Assembly (NCBI RefSeq): GCF_900109295.1
Contig: NZ_FOIZ01000002.1
Span: 682,001-746,000 of the forward strand
Source: Cognatiyoonia koreensis
Lineage (GTDB): Bacteria; Pseudomonadota; Alphaproteobacteria; Rhodobacterales; Rhodobacteraceae
DNA length: 64,000 nucleotides
Direction of reading: 5' to 3'
The stretch's first letter is position 1; every line of letters begins with the position of its first letter. The position numbers were made by a program, and so were the translations under genes. Under the pieces are notes generated by a model that saw only the letters and a list, made by a program, of their open reading frames with translations, was not told the DNA's origin and made no database searches. Below are positions 35,800 through 44,559 of this stretch, one piece after another.

Positions 35800-36390
35800 T
35801 CAAAGCTGCGCCATCAGTGCGCTGTGACGACGAGTGAAGTCTTCACGCACGTCAACCGGTGGCCGTAGCCGAATAGGGAACTGGTCAGTGAACACGGGGT
35901 CGAATTTGCCGAAAAAGCGGTTCGCTTCAGCGTGCGAAAAACCGGCGATCTGAGTCGCTTCAAGCCATGCAGATATCTTGTCAGCCTGCTTGATCTGTTT
36001 CTTGATCCGAACGGGGATTTGCGCGGGCAGGCCGAAACGCAAATGAATGGCCGCAGTCAAGCGATCGTCAAGTTCACCGTATCCTGAACCAACGGCAGCC
36101 TTAACCGGGCTGATCATATCGCCGATCACGTACTCGGGCGCGTCGTGCAAAAGCGCGGCCAAGCGCCATTTCACAGGTGCACTTGGCTGACATGCCTGAA
36201 AAATCTGTTCGACAAGCAAGGAATGTTCCGCAACGGAATACGCGAAATCACCATTGGTTTGACCATTCCAGCGGGCCACAAAGGCCAGACCATGCGCGAT
36301 ATCCTCGATCTCGATATCCATCGGAGTCGGATCAAGTAGGTCAAGACGTCGACCCGAAAGCATCCGTTGCCAAGCGCGTGGTTGTTTCAT
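35800..36390 (-). CDS. HD-domain hydrolase (YfbR-like)
   Basis: The 196-residue protein has HD metal-site motifs in order: SVAEHSLLVEQIF (about 52-64), LAALLHDAPEYVIGDM (about 77-92) and KQADKISAWLEAT (about 132-144). The layout resembles YfbR-type 5'-deoxynucleotidases. It is convergent with regA and divergent from ahcY. Substrate assignment beyond HD phosphohydrolase is inferred. Confidence 0.85.
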   Translation of the reverse strand: MKQPRAWQRMLSGRRLDLLDPTPMDIEIEDIAHGLAFVARWNGQTNGDFAYSVAEHSLLVEQIFQACQPSAPVKWRLAALLHDAPEYVIGDMISPVKAAVGSGYGELDDRLTAAIHLRFGLPAQIPVRIKKQIKQADKISAWLEATQIAGFSHAEANRFFGKFDPVFTDQFPIRLRPPVDVREDFTRRHSALMAQL

Positions 36391-36596
36391 TGGATCAGAC
36401 AGCCACTTTCTTGTGCTCGGTTAGTTCGCTTTTCAGGTATCTTGGCATTCACTTCACGATCCCTGTTTCCGCACGCAGCGACATCTCGGTCACTCAATCA
36501 AAACTGCCTTACGGTCGCAAGCCCTTCCGCCACATTGCCCCGACCCCGTCCGGGTGCTAGATCACCCTCGAACATTGATTTGAAGGAGCCATCCGT

Positions 36597-37985
36597 ATGG
36601 CCAAAGACTACGTTGTCAAAGACATCGAACTTGCCTCATTCGGGCGCAAGGAACTGGATATCGCGGAAACCGAAATGCCGGGTCTGATGGCGTTGCGCGA
36701 AGAATACGGTGAATCCAAGCCGCTGAAAGGCGCGCGCATCGTCGGATCGCTCCATATGACGATCCAGACAGCCGTTCTTATCGAGACGCTTGTCGAACTT
36801 GGCGCAGACGTGCGCTGGGCGTCTTGCAACATCTTCTCCACTCAGGATCACGCTGCTGCAGCAATCGCTGCTGGCGGAACACCAGTCTTCGCCGTCAAAG
36901 GGCAATCGCTCGAAGAGCACTGGGATTACCTCGATAAGTCATTCATGTTCCCGGACGGCCCGAACATGATCCTTGATGACGGGGGCGATGCCACACTTTA
37001 CGTCCTGCTTGGTGCGCGCATGGAAGCGGGTGAAGACGTTCTGGCGGTTCCGACATCCGAAGAAGAAGAAGTCATCAAGGCGCAAATCAAAAAGCGCATG
37101 GCAGAAACGCCCGGCTGGTTCGCGAAAACCAAAGCAGCCATCAAAGGCGTTTCAGAAGAAACGACGACAGGCGTCCATCGCTTGTACGATCTGCACAAGA
37201 ACGGCCAATTGCCTTTCCCTGCAATCAACGTCAACGACTCTGTTACAAAGTCGAAATTCGACAACAAGTACGGCTGCAAGGAAAGCCTCGTCGACGGGAT
37301 CCGCCGCGCGACTGACACGATGCTGGCGGGTAAGGTCGCTGTGGTCTGCGGCTACGGCGACGTTGGCAAAGGATCTGCTGCATCATTGTCCGGTGCGGGT
37401 GCTCGTGTGAAAGTGACGGAAGTCGACCCGATCTGCGCGCTTCAGGCCGCCATGGATGGCTACGAGGTCGTGACACTTGAGGATGTAGTCCAGACTGCCG
37501 ACGTGTTCATTACGACAACCGGCAACAAGGACGTCATCCGCATCGAACATATGCGCGAGATGAAGGATATGGCCATCGTTGGGAATATCGGTCACTTCGA
37601 CAATGAAATTCAGGTGGCCGCCCTCAAGAACCATAAGTGGACGAATATCAAGGATCAGGTCGATATGATCGAAATGCCGTCCGGCAACCGCATGATCCTG
37701 CTGTCCGAAGGTCGGCTGCTAAACCTTGGCAACGCAACAGGCCATCCGTCCTTCGTGATGTCTGCGTCTTTCACAAATCAGGTGCTGGCACAGATCGAGC
37801 TTTGGACAAAGGGCGATGAATACCAGCCCGGTGTGTACATCCTGCCAAAACATCTGGATGAAAAAGTGGCGCGCCTCCACCTCGGCCGGATTGGTGTGAA
37901 ACTGACCGAACTGAAGAAAGAGCAAGCGGATTACATTGGCGTCGCTGTCGATGGCCCCTTCAAACCGGAGCATTACCGTTATTAA
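36597..37985 (+). CDS. ahcY: Adenosylhomocysteinase (SAH hydrolase)
   Basis: AhcY splits S-adenosylhomocysteine into adenosine and homocysteine, recycling the product of methylation. The 462-residue protein has the substrate domain ([15 protein letters not shown], about 51-65), [15 protein letters not shown], the NAD-binding loop [16 protein letters not shown] (about 249-264), and ends KPEHYRY as in the family. A strong AAGGAG precedes the ATG. The 206-base leader was examined for an SAH riboswitch; none was recognised. A strong terminator-like hairpin follows 35 bases after the stop. Confidence 0.98.
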   Translation: MAKDYVVKDIELASFGRKELDIAETEMPGLMALREEYGESKPLKGARIVGSLHMTIQTAVLIETLVELGADVRWASCNIFSTQDHAAAAIAAGGTPVFAVKGQSLEEHWDYLDKSFMFPDGPNMILDDGGDATLYVLLGARMEAGEDVLAVPTSEEEEVIKAQIKKRMAETPGWFAKTKAAIKGVSEETTTGVHRLYDLHKNGQLPFPAINVNDSVTKSKFDNKYGCKESLVDGIRRATDTMLAGKVAVVCGYGDVGKGSAASLSGAGARVKVTEVDPICALQAAMDGYEVVTLEDVVQTADVFITTTGNKDVIRIEHMREMKDMAIVGNIGHFDNEIQVAALKNHKWTNIKDQVDMIEMPSGNRMILLSEGRLLNLGNATGHPSFVMSASFTNQVLAQIELWTKGDEYQPGVYILPKHLDEKVARLHLGRIGVKLTELKKEQADYIGVAVDGPFKPEHYRY

Positions 37986-37997
37986 GGACCGGATCAT

Positions 37998-38738
37998 TTG
38001 ACGTTGAAGACAAAATGGCAAAGCCGCGCGAAAATACTTCGCGCGGCTTTCCTGTTTCTGGTGCTTTTCGGCGGCATCCTGGGCAGTGCGTTGATCCTGC
38101 ACCCTGATACGCCGCTGCCCGATGCATGGAACCCACTGAAGCCACTCGCAGTATCTGACGAACTGACGCCGCTGACAGGCTGGAAGCTATCGCGCACGGT
38201 GCGGGACCCAGCCGCCTGTCTTGTGGCGCTGAACGATGCCGGACGAATTTCCGCAAATCCAGCTTTCTTCGACTCAAACGACCAATGCTATATTTCAGCG
38301 CCGGTTGAAGTGCAGCAGATCGGGTCAGCGCGAATGAGCGGCATTGAAACCGATTGCGCCACGGCTCTCCGACTTGCGATGTGGGAACAGCATGATCTTC
38401 AAGCGCTCGCCCGTACGCATCTACAAACGGATGTGTCTGCCATTCGTGATATCGGCAGCTACAACTGCCGCGCGATGCGGACCTCGCGGGGCGCAACAGG
38501 GCGGATGAGTTCGCATGCAACAGCTTCGGCGATCGACATCGTCGGTTTCAGATTTGGAAACGGGGACAGCGTCAGTCTGCTGCGCGATTGGGATGGGGCA
38601 GGACAAAAGTCGGCGTTTCTCAAGGCAGCGCGGGATAGCGCGTGCAAATGGTTTCCGGTCACGCTCTCACCCGACTACAACACGCTTCATGCGGATCATT
38701 TTCATCTGCAGGCAACGGGATGGGGGCTTTGCCGATGA
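37998..38738 (+). CDS. Extensin-like family protein
   Basis: The 246-residue product has one N-terminal membrane segment (about 15-34, AAFLFLVLFGGILGSALIL) and a C-terminal extensin-like (peptidase M15-related) domain: RGATGRMSSHATASAIDIVGF (split as RMSSHATASAIDI, about 168-180), and HADHFHLQ near the end, supplying His and Asp residues of a zinc site seen in this superfamily. It is likely an inner-membrane-anchored periplasmic envelope protein. The start is TTG after AAGGACC; no ATG is available. Its first codons overlap a long perfect inverted repeat. The true start is therefore uncertain. Confidence 0.78.
   Translation: MTLKTKWQSRAKILRAAFLFLVLFGGILGSALILHPDTPLPDAWNPLKPLAVSDELTPLTGWKLSRTVRDPAACLVALNDAGRISANPAFFDSNDQCYISAPVEVQQIGSARMSGIETDCATALRLAMWEQHDLQALARTHLQTDVSAIRDIGSYNCRAMRTSRGATGRMSSHATASAIDIVGFRFGNGDSVSLLRDWDGAGQKSAFLKAARDSACKWFPVTLSPDYNTLHADHFHLQATGWGLCR
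38020..38050 (+). terminator. Terminator-like hairpin after ahcY, inside the extensin gene
   Basis: A 13-base-pair perfect stem (AAAGCCGCGCGAA with TTCGCGCGGCTTT) and a five-base loop, followed by a mixed TTTCC-TGTTTC tract. It lies 35 bases downstream of ahcY and 20 bases into the next coding region, so it may be a terminator or an attenuator for that gene. Confidence 0.6.
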
Positions 38739-38876
38739 TCCGCCCAAACAAGTTTTCCCCCTTATTTACCCTTTACCGCGCAGTCATGCGCACATTAACG
38801 TCTGGCCAACGCACGTAATCGCGGGCGGAATACGATCAGCCGATACGGCACCAACACCAACGTGGGGATAGAAAAT

Positions 38877-39218
38877 ATGGGAAAAAGAGACGAGTGGATC
38901 GCAAAGTATGCGGACGATCTGAAAAACAAATGCGGCATGACACCTGACATGGACCTGCTTACAAAAGTGACCATCGGTTGTGGCCCCGCGATTTACAACG
39001 CAGACGCATCCACTGTCGCTGGCTCTCAGGAAGCAGAACTTGAGACAGTGAAGAACAACTTCCTCATCAAAAAGCTTGGCCTGAAAGACGGGCCAGAATT
39101 GATGGAAGCAATCAATGCCGTTATCGAAAAATACGGCAAGTCAGAGCGCAACAAGTACCGCGCTGTAATCTACTACATGCTGACAAAGCACTTCGGCAAA
39201 GAATCCGTTTACGCTTAA
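38877..39218 (+). CDS. DUF2853 family protein
   Basis: The 113-residue, helical, lysine-rich protein begins MGKRDEWIAKYADDLKNKCG and ends KYRAVIYYMLTKHFGKESVYA (given here in two parts), with GPAIYNADASTVAGSQ in the middle. I recognise it as a DUF2853-type protein common in marine alphaproteobacteria; its function is unknown. The ATG is preferred over a GTG five codons earlier. It is followed 20 bases later by a strong terminator, so it is a free-standing unit with its own upstream region of about 140 bases. Confidence 0.8.
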   Translation: MGKRDEWIAKYADDLKNKCGMTPDMDLLTKVTIGCGPAIYNADASTVAGSQEAELETVKNNFLIKKLGLKDGPELMEAINAVIEKYGKSERNKYRAVIYYMLTKHFGKESVYA

Positions 39219-39238
39219 GCCATTCCGACATGACCGAA

Positions 39239-39264
39239 ACGCCCGCCAGATGGCGGGCGTTTTT
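39239..39264. terminator. Rho-independent terminator after the DUF2853 gene
   Basis: A nine-base-pair stem (ACGCCCGCC/GGCGGGCGT) with a four-base loop, followed by TTTT on the plus strand. It lies between convergent genes, and AAAC on the other side allows weaker use in the opposite direction. Confidence 0.88.
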
Positions 39265-39266
39265 CG

Positions 39267-39662
39267 TTAGAACAACATCAAAACAGCACCGATGATCCCA
39301 CACCCGAAAGTCGCATAGCCGGCATCGATCAGCGTCAGCTTGAATGGTCGCATGCCGTAGGCGTTGTTGATCATGATCCATGGACTGATAAAGAACAGAC
39401 CGATCCCAAGACCCGAGATCAGACCCTTGCCGACGGTGTCGATGCTCGACAGTGCAAAGGTGTGACGCATCATGCCCGCCACCAGCAACATCGCGATCCC
39501 TGACAGAACGAACGGCAACGGTGATCCGTTTCCATCCGGTTTTCCGTCTGCAGTCATCGGTATTCCTGCTGCTTCTATCCAAGGTTTCGACAGTGTCATG
39601 TACCAGATGGCACCAAACGCAAATCCGGCAAGTGCGGCCACGAAAACAGATAGATATCCCAT
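39267..39662 (-). CDS. DUF1761 family membrane protein
   Basis: The 131-residue protein has four membrane segments: YLSVFVAALAGFAFGAIWYM (3-22), a segment near 50-68, one near 78-98 and the last at 112-130. The first segment and GLGIGLFFISPWIMINNAYG match the DUF1761 pattern. A GGAGGG lies just before the ATG; longer upstream reading would invade the EVE gene and is rejected. Function unknown. It converges on the DUF2853 gene across a shared terminator. Confidence 0.8.
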   Translation of the reverse strand: MGYLSVFVAALAGFAFGAIWYMTLSKPWIEAAGIPMTADGKPDGNGSPLPFVLSGIAMLLVAGMMRHTFALSSIDTVGKGLISGLGIGLFFISPWIMINNAYGMRPFKLTLIDAGYATFGCGIIGAVLMLF

Positions 39663-39717
39663 TCTACCCTCCCAATCTATTGGCTGAGAGAAGTATGACT
39701 GACAGATTGTCGCAGGG

Positions 39718-40137
39718 CTAGGGGTCTGTTTGGCCAAGCGCGCAGATGGCTTTCCATTCTGTTTCAGTGACAGGTTGCACCGAAAGCCGCGTATTCTTGA
39801 CCAAAGCCATGTCGTCGAACCGGCCATCGGCCTTGATGGATTCGAGTGTGACCGGAACCTTGAATGGGCGAACAGCTTTGATATCGACACAATCCCAACG
39901 GGGATCGTCCGTGGTGCTGTCTTGACTGCGTTCCGCAGTCACCTCGACAATTCCGACGATTTCAAGGCCGGACCGCGAGTGGTAAAAGAAACCGCGATCC
40001 CCGACTTTCATCTCGCGCATGTTGTTACGCGCTTGATAGTTCCGGATACCGTCCCATTCCTCGCCCTTCTCTCCTTTAGCGACAAGATCATCCCAGCCAA
40101 AGACCTCCGGTTCGGATTTGAACAACCAATAGGCCAT
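39718..40137 (-). CDS. EVE domain protein
   Basis: The 139-residue protein starts AYWLFKSEPEVFGWDDL and continues WDGIRNYQARNNMREMKVGD and GFFYHSR, the hallmarks of EVE-domain (PUA-like) proteins, thought to bind modified bases in DNA or RNA. The whole protein is one domain of standard length. It overlaps the YciI-like gene by one base, so the two are cotranscribed, with gpsA and tsaD upstream in the same direction. Target unknown. Confidence 0.88.
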   Translation of the reverse strand: MAYWLFKSEPEVFGWDDLVAKGEKGEEWDGIRNYQARNNMREMKVGDRGFFYHSRSGLEIVGIVEVTAERSQDSTTDDPRWDCVDIKAVRPFKVPVTLESIKADGRFDDMALVKNTRLSVQPVTETEWKAICALGQTDP

Positions 40138-40409
40138 CAGCCGATCACCTTCTTCCAGGCTTGCAAGCGCACATCTGCGAACAGACCCGCCTTTGCATAG
40201 GGATCGTTGTCGGCCCAGGCCTGCGCCGCGGCTTTGTCTGCGACCTCAAGGACAATCAGGGATCCGCACATGGCACCTTCTTCATCCAGAACCGGCCCTG
40301 CCATTTCTACGACGCCGGTTTCAGCAATATAGGCAAGATGGGCGTCGCGGTTGTCCATCCGGGTTTGCAACGCGCCGGGCTTATCCTTGGTCATCAGTAC
40401 AAAACGCAT
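40137..40409 (-). CDS. YciI-like protein
   Basis: The 90-residue protein is a ferredoxin-like YciI fold: it opens MRFVLMTKDKPGALQTRMDN, then HLAYIAE and AGPVLDEEGAMCGSLIVLEV, and ends around DNDPYAKAGLFADVRLQAW with the conserved Asp-Pro. The E. coli relative acts on chlorinated aromatic compounds in some lineages, but most members have no known substrate. It overlaps the EVE gene by one base and lies two bases from gpsA. Confidence 0.87.
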   Translation of the reverse strand: MRFVLMTKDKPGALQTRMDNRDAHLAYIAETGVVEMAGPVLDEEGAMCGSLIVLEVADKAAAQAWADNDPYAKAGLFADVRLQAWKKVIG

Positions 40410-40411
40410 GT

Positions 40412-41374
40412 CTATTCTTCCTTCAATGGTCGGGACAGAAGCGTATCAAGCGCCTGTTTGACCGTTATTTCCTGATTGCAAAGCTTTGCCACGACAGTGC
40501 AGATCGGCAGATCAATGTCCAGATCGTGGGCCAGTTTGCGCACGGCTTTTGCGGTCGACGCGCCTTCGACGGTGACGCTTGGATCGAATGGCGCGTTGCG
40601 TCCTATCGCGATGCCAAAGCGATAATTGCGGGATTGCTGCGATGTGCAGGTCAACGCCAAATCGCCAAAGCCCGCCAAGCCGCCAAGCGTTTGAGGATCG
40701 GCCCCCATCCTTTCGGCAAGTTGGCGGACTTCGTGTGATCCGCGCGTCATCAAGGCAGCGCGCGCACTATCACCTAGTTCAGCTCCGGTGCTGACGCCGC
40801 AGGCAATCGCGATCACGTTCTTTAACGCACCGCCTAGCTCGACGCCTGTGGTGTCAGTCGTCCGGTACAGACGCAGCGTCGGCGTCGAAAGGGCGGTCTG
40901 CAGGGTCTGCCCAACAGCGTCGTCGGGGCAGGCGATGGTCAGGGCGGTCGGCAACCCTTTTGCGATGTCCGCTGCAAAGGAAGGGCCAGACAGGATGGCG
41001 GGGGTCGCAGTCGGCACGGCGGTCTTGATCGTCGCGGTCGGACCGGACAGCGTTGTCATGTCGATTCCCTTGCAGCAGGCCACCAACGCTTTGCCCGAAA
41101 GTTTATCAGAGTGTGAGTCGAGGTATGATCGCAAGGCTTGCGCGGGCATCGCCAAAAGTACGATGTCGGCGTCTGCCAATACCTCGGGCGATGCTGTCAG
41201 CGCCAGTTGGTCTGGCAGTGGGCGATCCGGCAAACGGGGATTTTCGCGCGTGGCGGTCATTTGCTCCATGGCGTCCGCGTCACGACCCAAAAGGGTAACG
41301 GTCTTGCCTGCTGCTGCCAGTGCAATTGCCAATGCCGTCCCAAAGGCACCAGATCCTGCGACGCAAATCTTCAT
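40412..41374 (-). CDS. gpsA: Glycerol-3-phosphate dehydrogenase (NAD(P)+)
   Basis: GpsA makes sn-glycerol-3-phosphate from dihydroxyacetone phosphate for phospholipids. The 320-residue protein has the dinucleotide fold [14 protein letters not shown] (7-20), the catalytic region [23 protein letters not shown] with the Lys (about 184-188), and [11 protein letters not shown]. Length and motifs are standard. It overlaps tsaD by four bases. Confidence 0.97.
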   Translation of the reverse strand: MKICVAGSGAFGTALAIALAAAGKTVTLLGRDADAMEQMTATRENPRLPDRPLPDQLALTASPEVLADADIVLLAMPAQALRSYLDSHSDKLSGKALVACCKGIDMTTLSGPTATIKTAVPTATPAILSGPSFAADIAKGLPTALTIACPDDAVGQTLQTALSTPTLRLYRTTDTTGVELGGALKNVIAIACGVSTGAELGDSARAALMTRGSHEVRQLAERMGADPQTLGGLAGFGDLALTCTSQQSRNYRFGIAIGRNAPFDPSVTVEGASTAKAVRKLAHDLDIDLPICTVVAKLCNQEITVKQALDTLLSRPLKEE

Positions 41375-42462
41375 GCCTTCGCTCCTTTCTTACCGGACCC
41401 CAGCATCGCAGGACTATCCTGATCAAGGGGCCAGCGCGGTCGGGCCGACAGAGTCATGTCGTCTGTCTCTCCTGCGATGTGCGCCAGCAAACCGGCGTAA
41501 GCAATCATCGCCGCATTATCCGTGCAAAGCGCAAGGGGAGGGGCGACGAAATCCACACCGCGCGATGCACAAAGCGACTGCAATTCGGCGCGGATCGAGG
41601 TGTTCGCCGCGACGCCACCTGCGACCGCCAGCGTTGGCTGTGCAGGATTGAATTCAAGATACTCGTCCAGCGCACGCCTGCTCTTTTCAGTCAGGACAGA
41701 GGCGACAGTCGCCTGAAAACTCGCGGCCAGATCAGCCTGGTCCTGCCGGTGCAAACCGCCGTTCGCCTGAACCAGCGCATCGCGGGCGCGCAGCAAGGCG
41801 GTTTTCAACCCCGAAAAGGACATATCGCACCCCGGTCGGTCAAGCAGCGGACGCGGTAGGACAAATCGGGCCGCATTGCCGGTTTCAGCGATCTTTTGGA
41901 TCGAAGGGCCACCGGGCTGCGGCAGGCCAAGCAGTCGGGCAGTTTTGTCGAATGCCTCGCCAGGGGCATCATCGATCGTACCGCCAAGGCGGGTAAAAGA
42001 TTGCGGATCATGCGCGACAAGGAACTGGCAGTGCCCGCCTGAAACAAGCAACAGCAGATACGGAAAGGCGACACCATCCGTCAGGCGCGGCGTCAGGGCA
42101 TGTCCAGCCAGATGATTGACACCGATCAGCGGCGTGCCAGTTGCCCTCGCCAGCCCCTTGGCCATCATCACGCCCGAGACAACACCACCAATCAACCCAG
42201 GCCCGGCGGTAACAGCGATCAGATCGATATCAGCCAGACTACACCCGGATTGCGACAACGCGGCCTCGATCGCGTGGTCTAGCTTCTCAACATGGGCGCG
42301 GGCTGCGATTTCTGGAACGACCCCGCCAAAGGCCGCGTGCAATTCGTCTTGTCCCACAACAATCGATGCAAGGATCTCTGGCGTATCATCGGTAACCCGA
42401 ACAACCGCTGCCGCCGTATCATCGCAGCTGCTTTCGATGCCAAGGACAGTGTGAGTGGTCAT
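41371..42462 (-). CDS. tsaD: tRNA N6-adenosine threonylcarbamoyltransferase TsaD
   Basis: TsaD transfers the threonylcarbamoyl group to A37 of ANN-reading tRNAs. The 363-residue protein starts [20 protein letters not shown] and has the iron-binding His117 and His121 in [14 protein letters not shown] and the kinase-like stretch LLVSGGHCQ. An upstream in-frame ATG would add 18 residues overlapping hemD's promoter region; the internal ATG fits homologues. It is divergent from hemD, with only about 50 bases for two promoters. Its partner TsaE is in this window. Confidence 0.96.
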   Translation of the reverse strand: MTTHTVLGIESSCDDTAAAVVRVTDDTPEILASIVVGQDELHAAFGGVVPEIAARAHVEKLDHAIEAALSQSGCSLADIDLIAVTAGPGLIGGVVSGVMMAKGLARATGTPLIGVNHLAGHALTPRLTDGVAFPYLLLLVSGGHCQFLVAHDPQSFTRLGGTIDDAPGEAFDKTARLLGLPQPGGPSIQKIAETGNAARFVLPRPLLDRPGCDMSFSGLKTALLRARDALVQANGGLHRQDQADLAASFQATVASVLTEKSRRALDEYLEFNPAQPTLAVAGGVAANTSIRAELQSLCASRGVDFVAPPLALCTDNAAMIAYAGLLAHIAGETDDMTLSARPRWPLDQDSPAMLGSGKKGAKA

Positions 42463-42510
42463 AAGTGATCCGGTTGCAGTAGCCTGCGTTGCAGGTAACA
42501 CTGCCGTGTC

Positions 42511-43236
42511 ATGCAAACAATGCCAGCCAAGCTTATCATCACCCGCCCGTCTTCAAGTGGCAAAGATTTCGCGCGCAAGGTGAACAGCCAGCTTGGCTAT
42601 GACGTGCCAGCCGTCTTGGCCCCCGGTCTCGCTATTCGAGAGTGTGACCCGAAGATCCCTGATGGCATTCAACACGTGATCTTCACCTCGGTACATGGCG
42701 TGGCCCAGGCGCGCAGGCTGCGTGTACCGACGACTGCACACGCGTGGTGTGTCGGGGAAAAGACAAGAAGAGCGGCGGACGAGATCGGGTTCGAATCCAC
42801 CGTCGGTGGTGGCGATGCTCAGCAACTTCTCCAGACAATTCTGAATGCGAAACCTGTCGGGCTGATCGCGCATATCGCAGGTCGTCATACCCGGGGGGAC
42901 ATAGCCTACGTTTTGCAATGTGCGGGCCTGACCGCAGTCGAGGTGACAGCCTACGACCAAGTTGTTCTGCCTGCGCCTGAAGAATTGATAGCAGCGCTTC
43001 ATGGAAATATACCGCTGGTTGCACCGCTTTTCTCGGCACGCTCAGGTTTGATCCTCACAGCGACAGAATGGCACCCCCCTGTCCACGTCATTGCAATCAG
43101 CCGACAAGTCGCAGACTTTGTAACAGACTGGGGGGCAGATACGGTGCAAATTGCTGAAATGCCGAACGAAATGGCGATGCTTGACGCAACGTGTCGCACT
43201 GTCGATTGGCTGAAAGATGGTATGTCCGTGACTTGA
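42511..43236 (+). CDS. hemD: Uroporphyrinogen-III synthase
   Basis: HemD closes and inverts ring D of hydroxymethylbilane to form uroporphyrinogen III. The 241-residue product has the two-domain pattern of the family: [14 protein letters not shown] at the N-terminus, [13 protein letters not shown] (about 55-67), and [19 protein letters not shown], though HemD is poorly conserved. An alternative ATG three codons later is equally possible. hemC, often next to hemD elsewhere, is not in the window. The mitofilin-like gene starts 73 bases downstream in the same direction. Confidence 0.88.
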   Translation: MQTMPAKLIITRPSSSGKDFARKVNSQLGYDVPAVLAPGLAIRECDPKIPDGIQHVIFTSVHGVAQARRLRVPTTAHAWCVGEKTRRAADEIGFESTVGGGDAQQLLQTILNAKPVGLIAHIAGRHTRGDIAYVLQCAGLTAVEVTAYDQVVLPAPEELIAALHGNIPLVAPLFSARSGLILTATEWHPPVHVIAISRQVADFVTDWGADTVQIAEMPNEMAMLDATCRTVDWLKDGMSVT

Positions 43237-43309
43237 GGGTCCCTGACTTGCAAGCTAAGTTCACATTTGCATCTCTGCCGGATGCTGCAACGCAAAGTGG
43301 GGAAACGCC

Positions 43310-44548
43310 GTGGCGAAAAAAACTTCGAGCACTCGCAAGAAACAGACAGCGGTCAAAAAAACCGACGTGGTCGAACCCACAAAAGAAAACGTAATCGAAG
43401 ACGCCGAAGTCATCGCGGAAGATTCGGCGATAGAAACACCTCCAGAACCGGAAAAAGAACCAGAGCCCGAGTCGGACGTGACCGAGGAAGCATCCGTCAC
43501 CGAATCGCACGAAGTACGCGACGCTGAGCCGGAAGAAGAAACAAAAACAGATACTTATACGCCTCCAGCCGCTCCGCCGGAAACACCGCAAAAACAGAAC
43601 GTGTTTATCCCGATGGTTTTGGGCGGCCTCGTCGCCGGCGCAATCGGTTACGGCATTGCGACGCTGCAAAGGGGCGATAATACCGTCGAACTTCAGGCGG
43701 CGATCTCTGCCCAATCCGATGACATATCGGCGCTGCGTGATGAGGTTGCGACCTTGTCGGACGGTCCTGCTATGGACGGAATCACTGAACAGATCGCCGC
43801 TGTCGATCAATCGGTCAGCAGCCTGTCAGATCGAATCGACGCATCAATCGCCGATTTGGAAGACCGGATCGAAACCGTCGAAAAACAACCAAGCGCAGAT
43901 GGAACGCTGCAAGAGGCCGCAATTGCGGCCTACGAACGTGATCTTGCCGACCTGCGGGATCAGATTGCTTCGCAACAGGAAGAACTGCGCACGCTCCTTT
44001 CCGAGACCCGTGAAGAAGCACAGGCAATCGAAGAAAACGCCATCGCGACTGCCCGTAAGGCACAGGCGCGGACAGCCCTTGCTATCGTGCGCGAGTCATT
44101 GGAAACGGGCCGGCCCATGGGCGCAGCCCTTGCTGATCTCGAAGCAGGAATAGAAGGCAGTCTGCCCGAAGGTCTGGCTGATGCAGCAGACGGTGTCGCA
44201 ACCTTGTCTTCGTTGCAAAACAGCTTTCCCGAAGCCGCGCGCGCCGCACTCGCCACCGCACGGCGCGAAGGTGCGGCCGGTGAAGAAGAAGGCGGATTGT
44301 CAGGCTTTCTGCGCAACCAGCTTGATGTGCGGTCCGTCGAACCGCAGGAAGGCAACAGCGCCGATGCGATCCTTTCGCGCGCAGAAGCTGCCGTGCGCGA
44401 AGGTCGGTTGAACGACACGCTGGCAGAACTGGCAACGCTTCCCGAAGTGGCACGCGCTGATCTGACCGACTGGATCGGGCAGGCGGAACAGCGTGCTGCG
44501 GCACTTGATGCGGCTGCGACCCTCGCATCCCAACTAAACGTTAATTGA
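43310..44548 (+). CDS. Mitofilin (Mic60)-like membrane protein
   Basis: The 412-residue protein has a long basic-then-acidic disordered N-terminus with many Thr, Glu and Pro, a single membrane segment (about 99-118, VFIPMVLGGLVAGAIGYGIA), a coiled-coil region rich in Ala, Gln and Glu (about 125-270) and a C-terminal mitofilin signature region (ALAIVRESLETGRPMGAALA near 260-279). Alphaproteobacterial Mic60 shapes intracytoplasmic membranes. It starts with GTG after GGGGAAACGCC, and its stop nearly abuts hemY, the usual order hemD-mitofilin-hemY. Confidence 0.88.
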   Translation: MAKKTSSTRKKQTAVKKTDVVEPTKENVIEDAEVIAEDSAIETPPEPEKEPEPESDVTEEASVTESHEVRDAEPEEETKTDTYTPPAAPPETPQKQNVFIPMVLGGLVAGAIGYGIATLQRGDNTVELQAAISAQSDDISALRDEVATLSDGPAMDGITEQIAAVDQSVSSLSDRIDASIADLEDRIETVEKQPSADGTLQEAAIAAYERDLADLRDQIASQQEELRTLLSETREEAQAIEENAIATARKAQARTALAIVRESLETGRPMGAALADLEAGIEGSLPEGLADAADGVATLSSLQNSFPEAARAALATARREGAAGEEEGGLSGFLRNQLDVRSVEPQEGNSADAILSRAEAAVREGRLNDTLAELATLPEVARADLTDWIGQAEQRAAALDAAATLASQLNVN

Positions 44549-44559
44549 AGGCTCACTCC

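Noticed and set aside
36391..36596. Possible SAH riboswitch upstream of ahcY
   Set aside because: The conserved core expected for that riboswitch was not recognised in the 206-base leader; only a small GGGTG/CACCC hairpin is present near 36,551-36,567.
40788..41651. Open reading frame of 287 codons opposite gpsA and tsaD
   Set aside because: Antisense to two certain genes and without recognisable motif.
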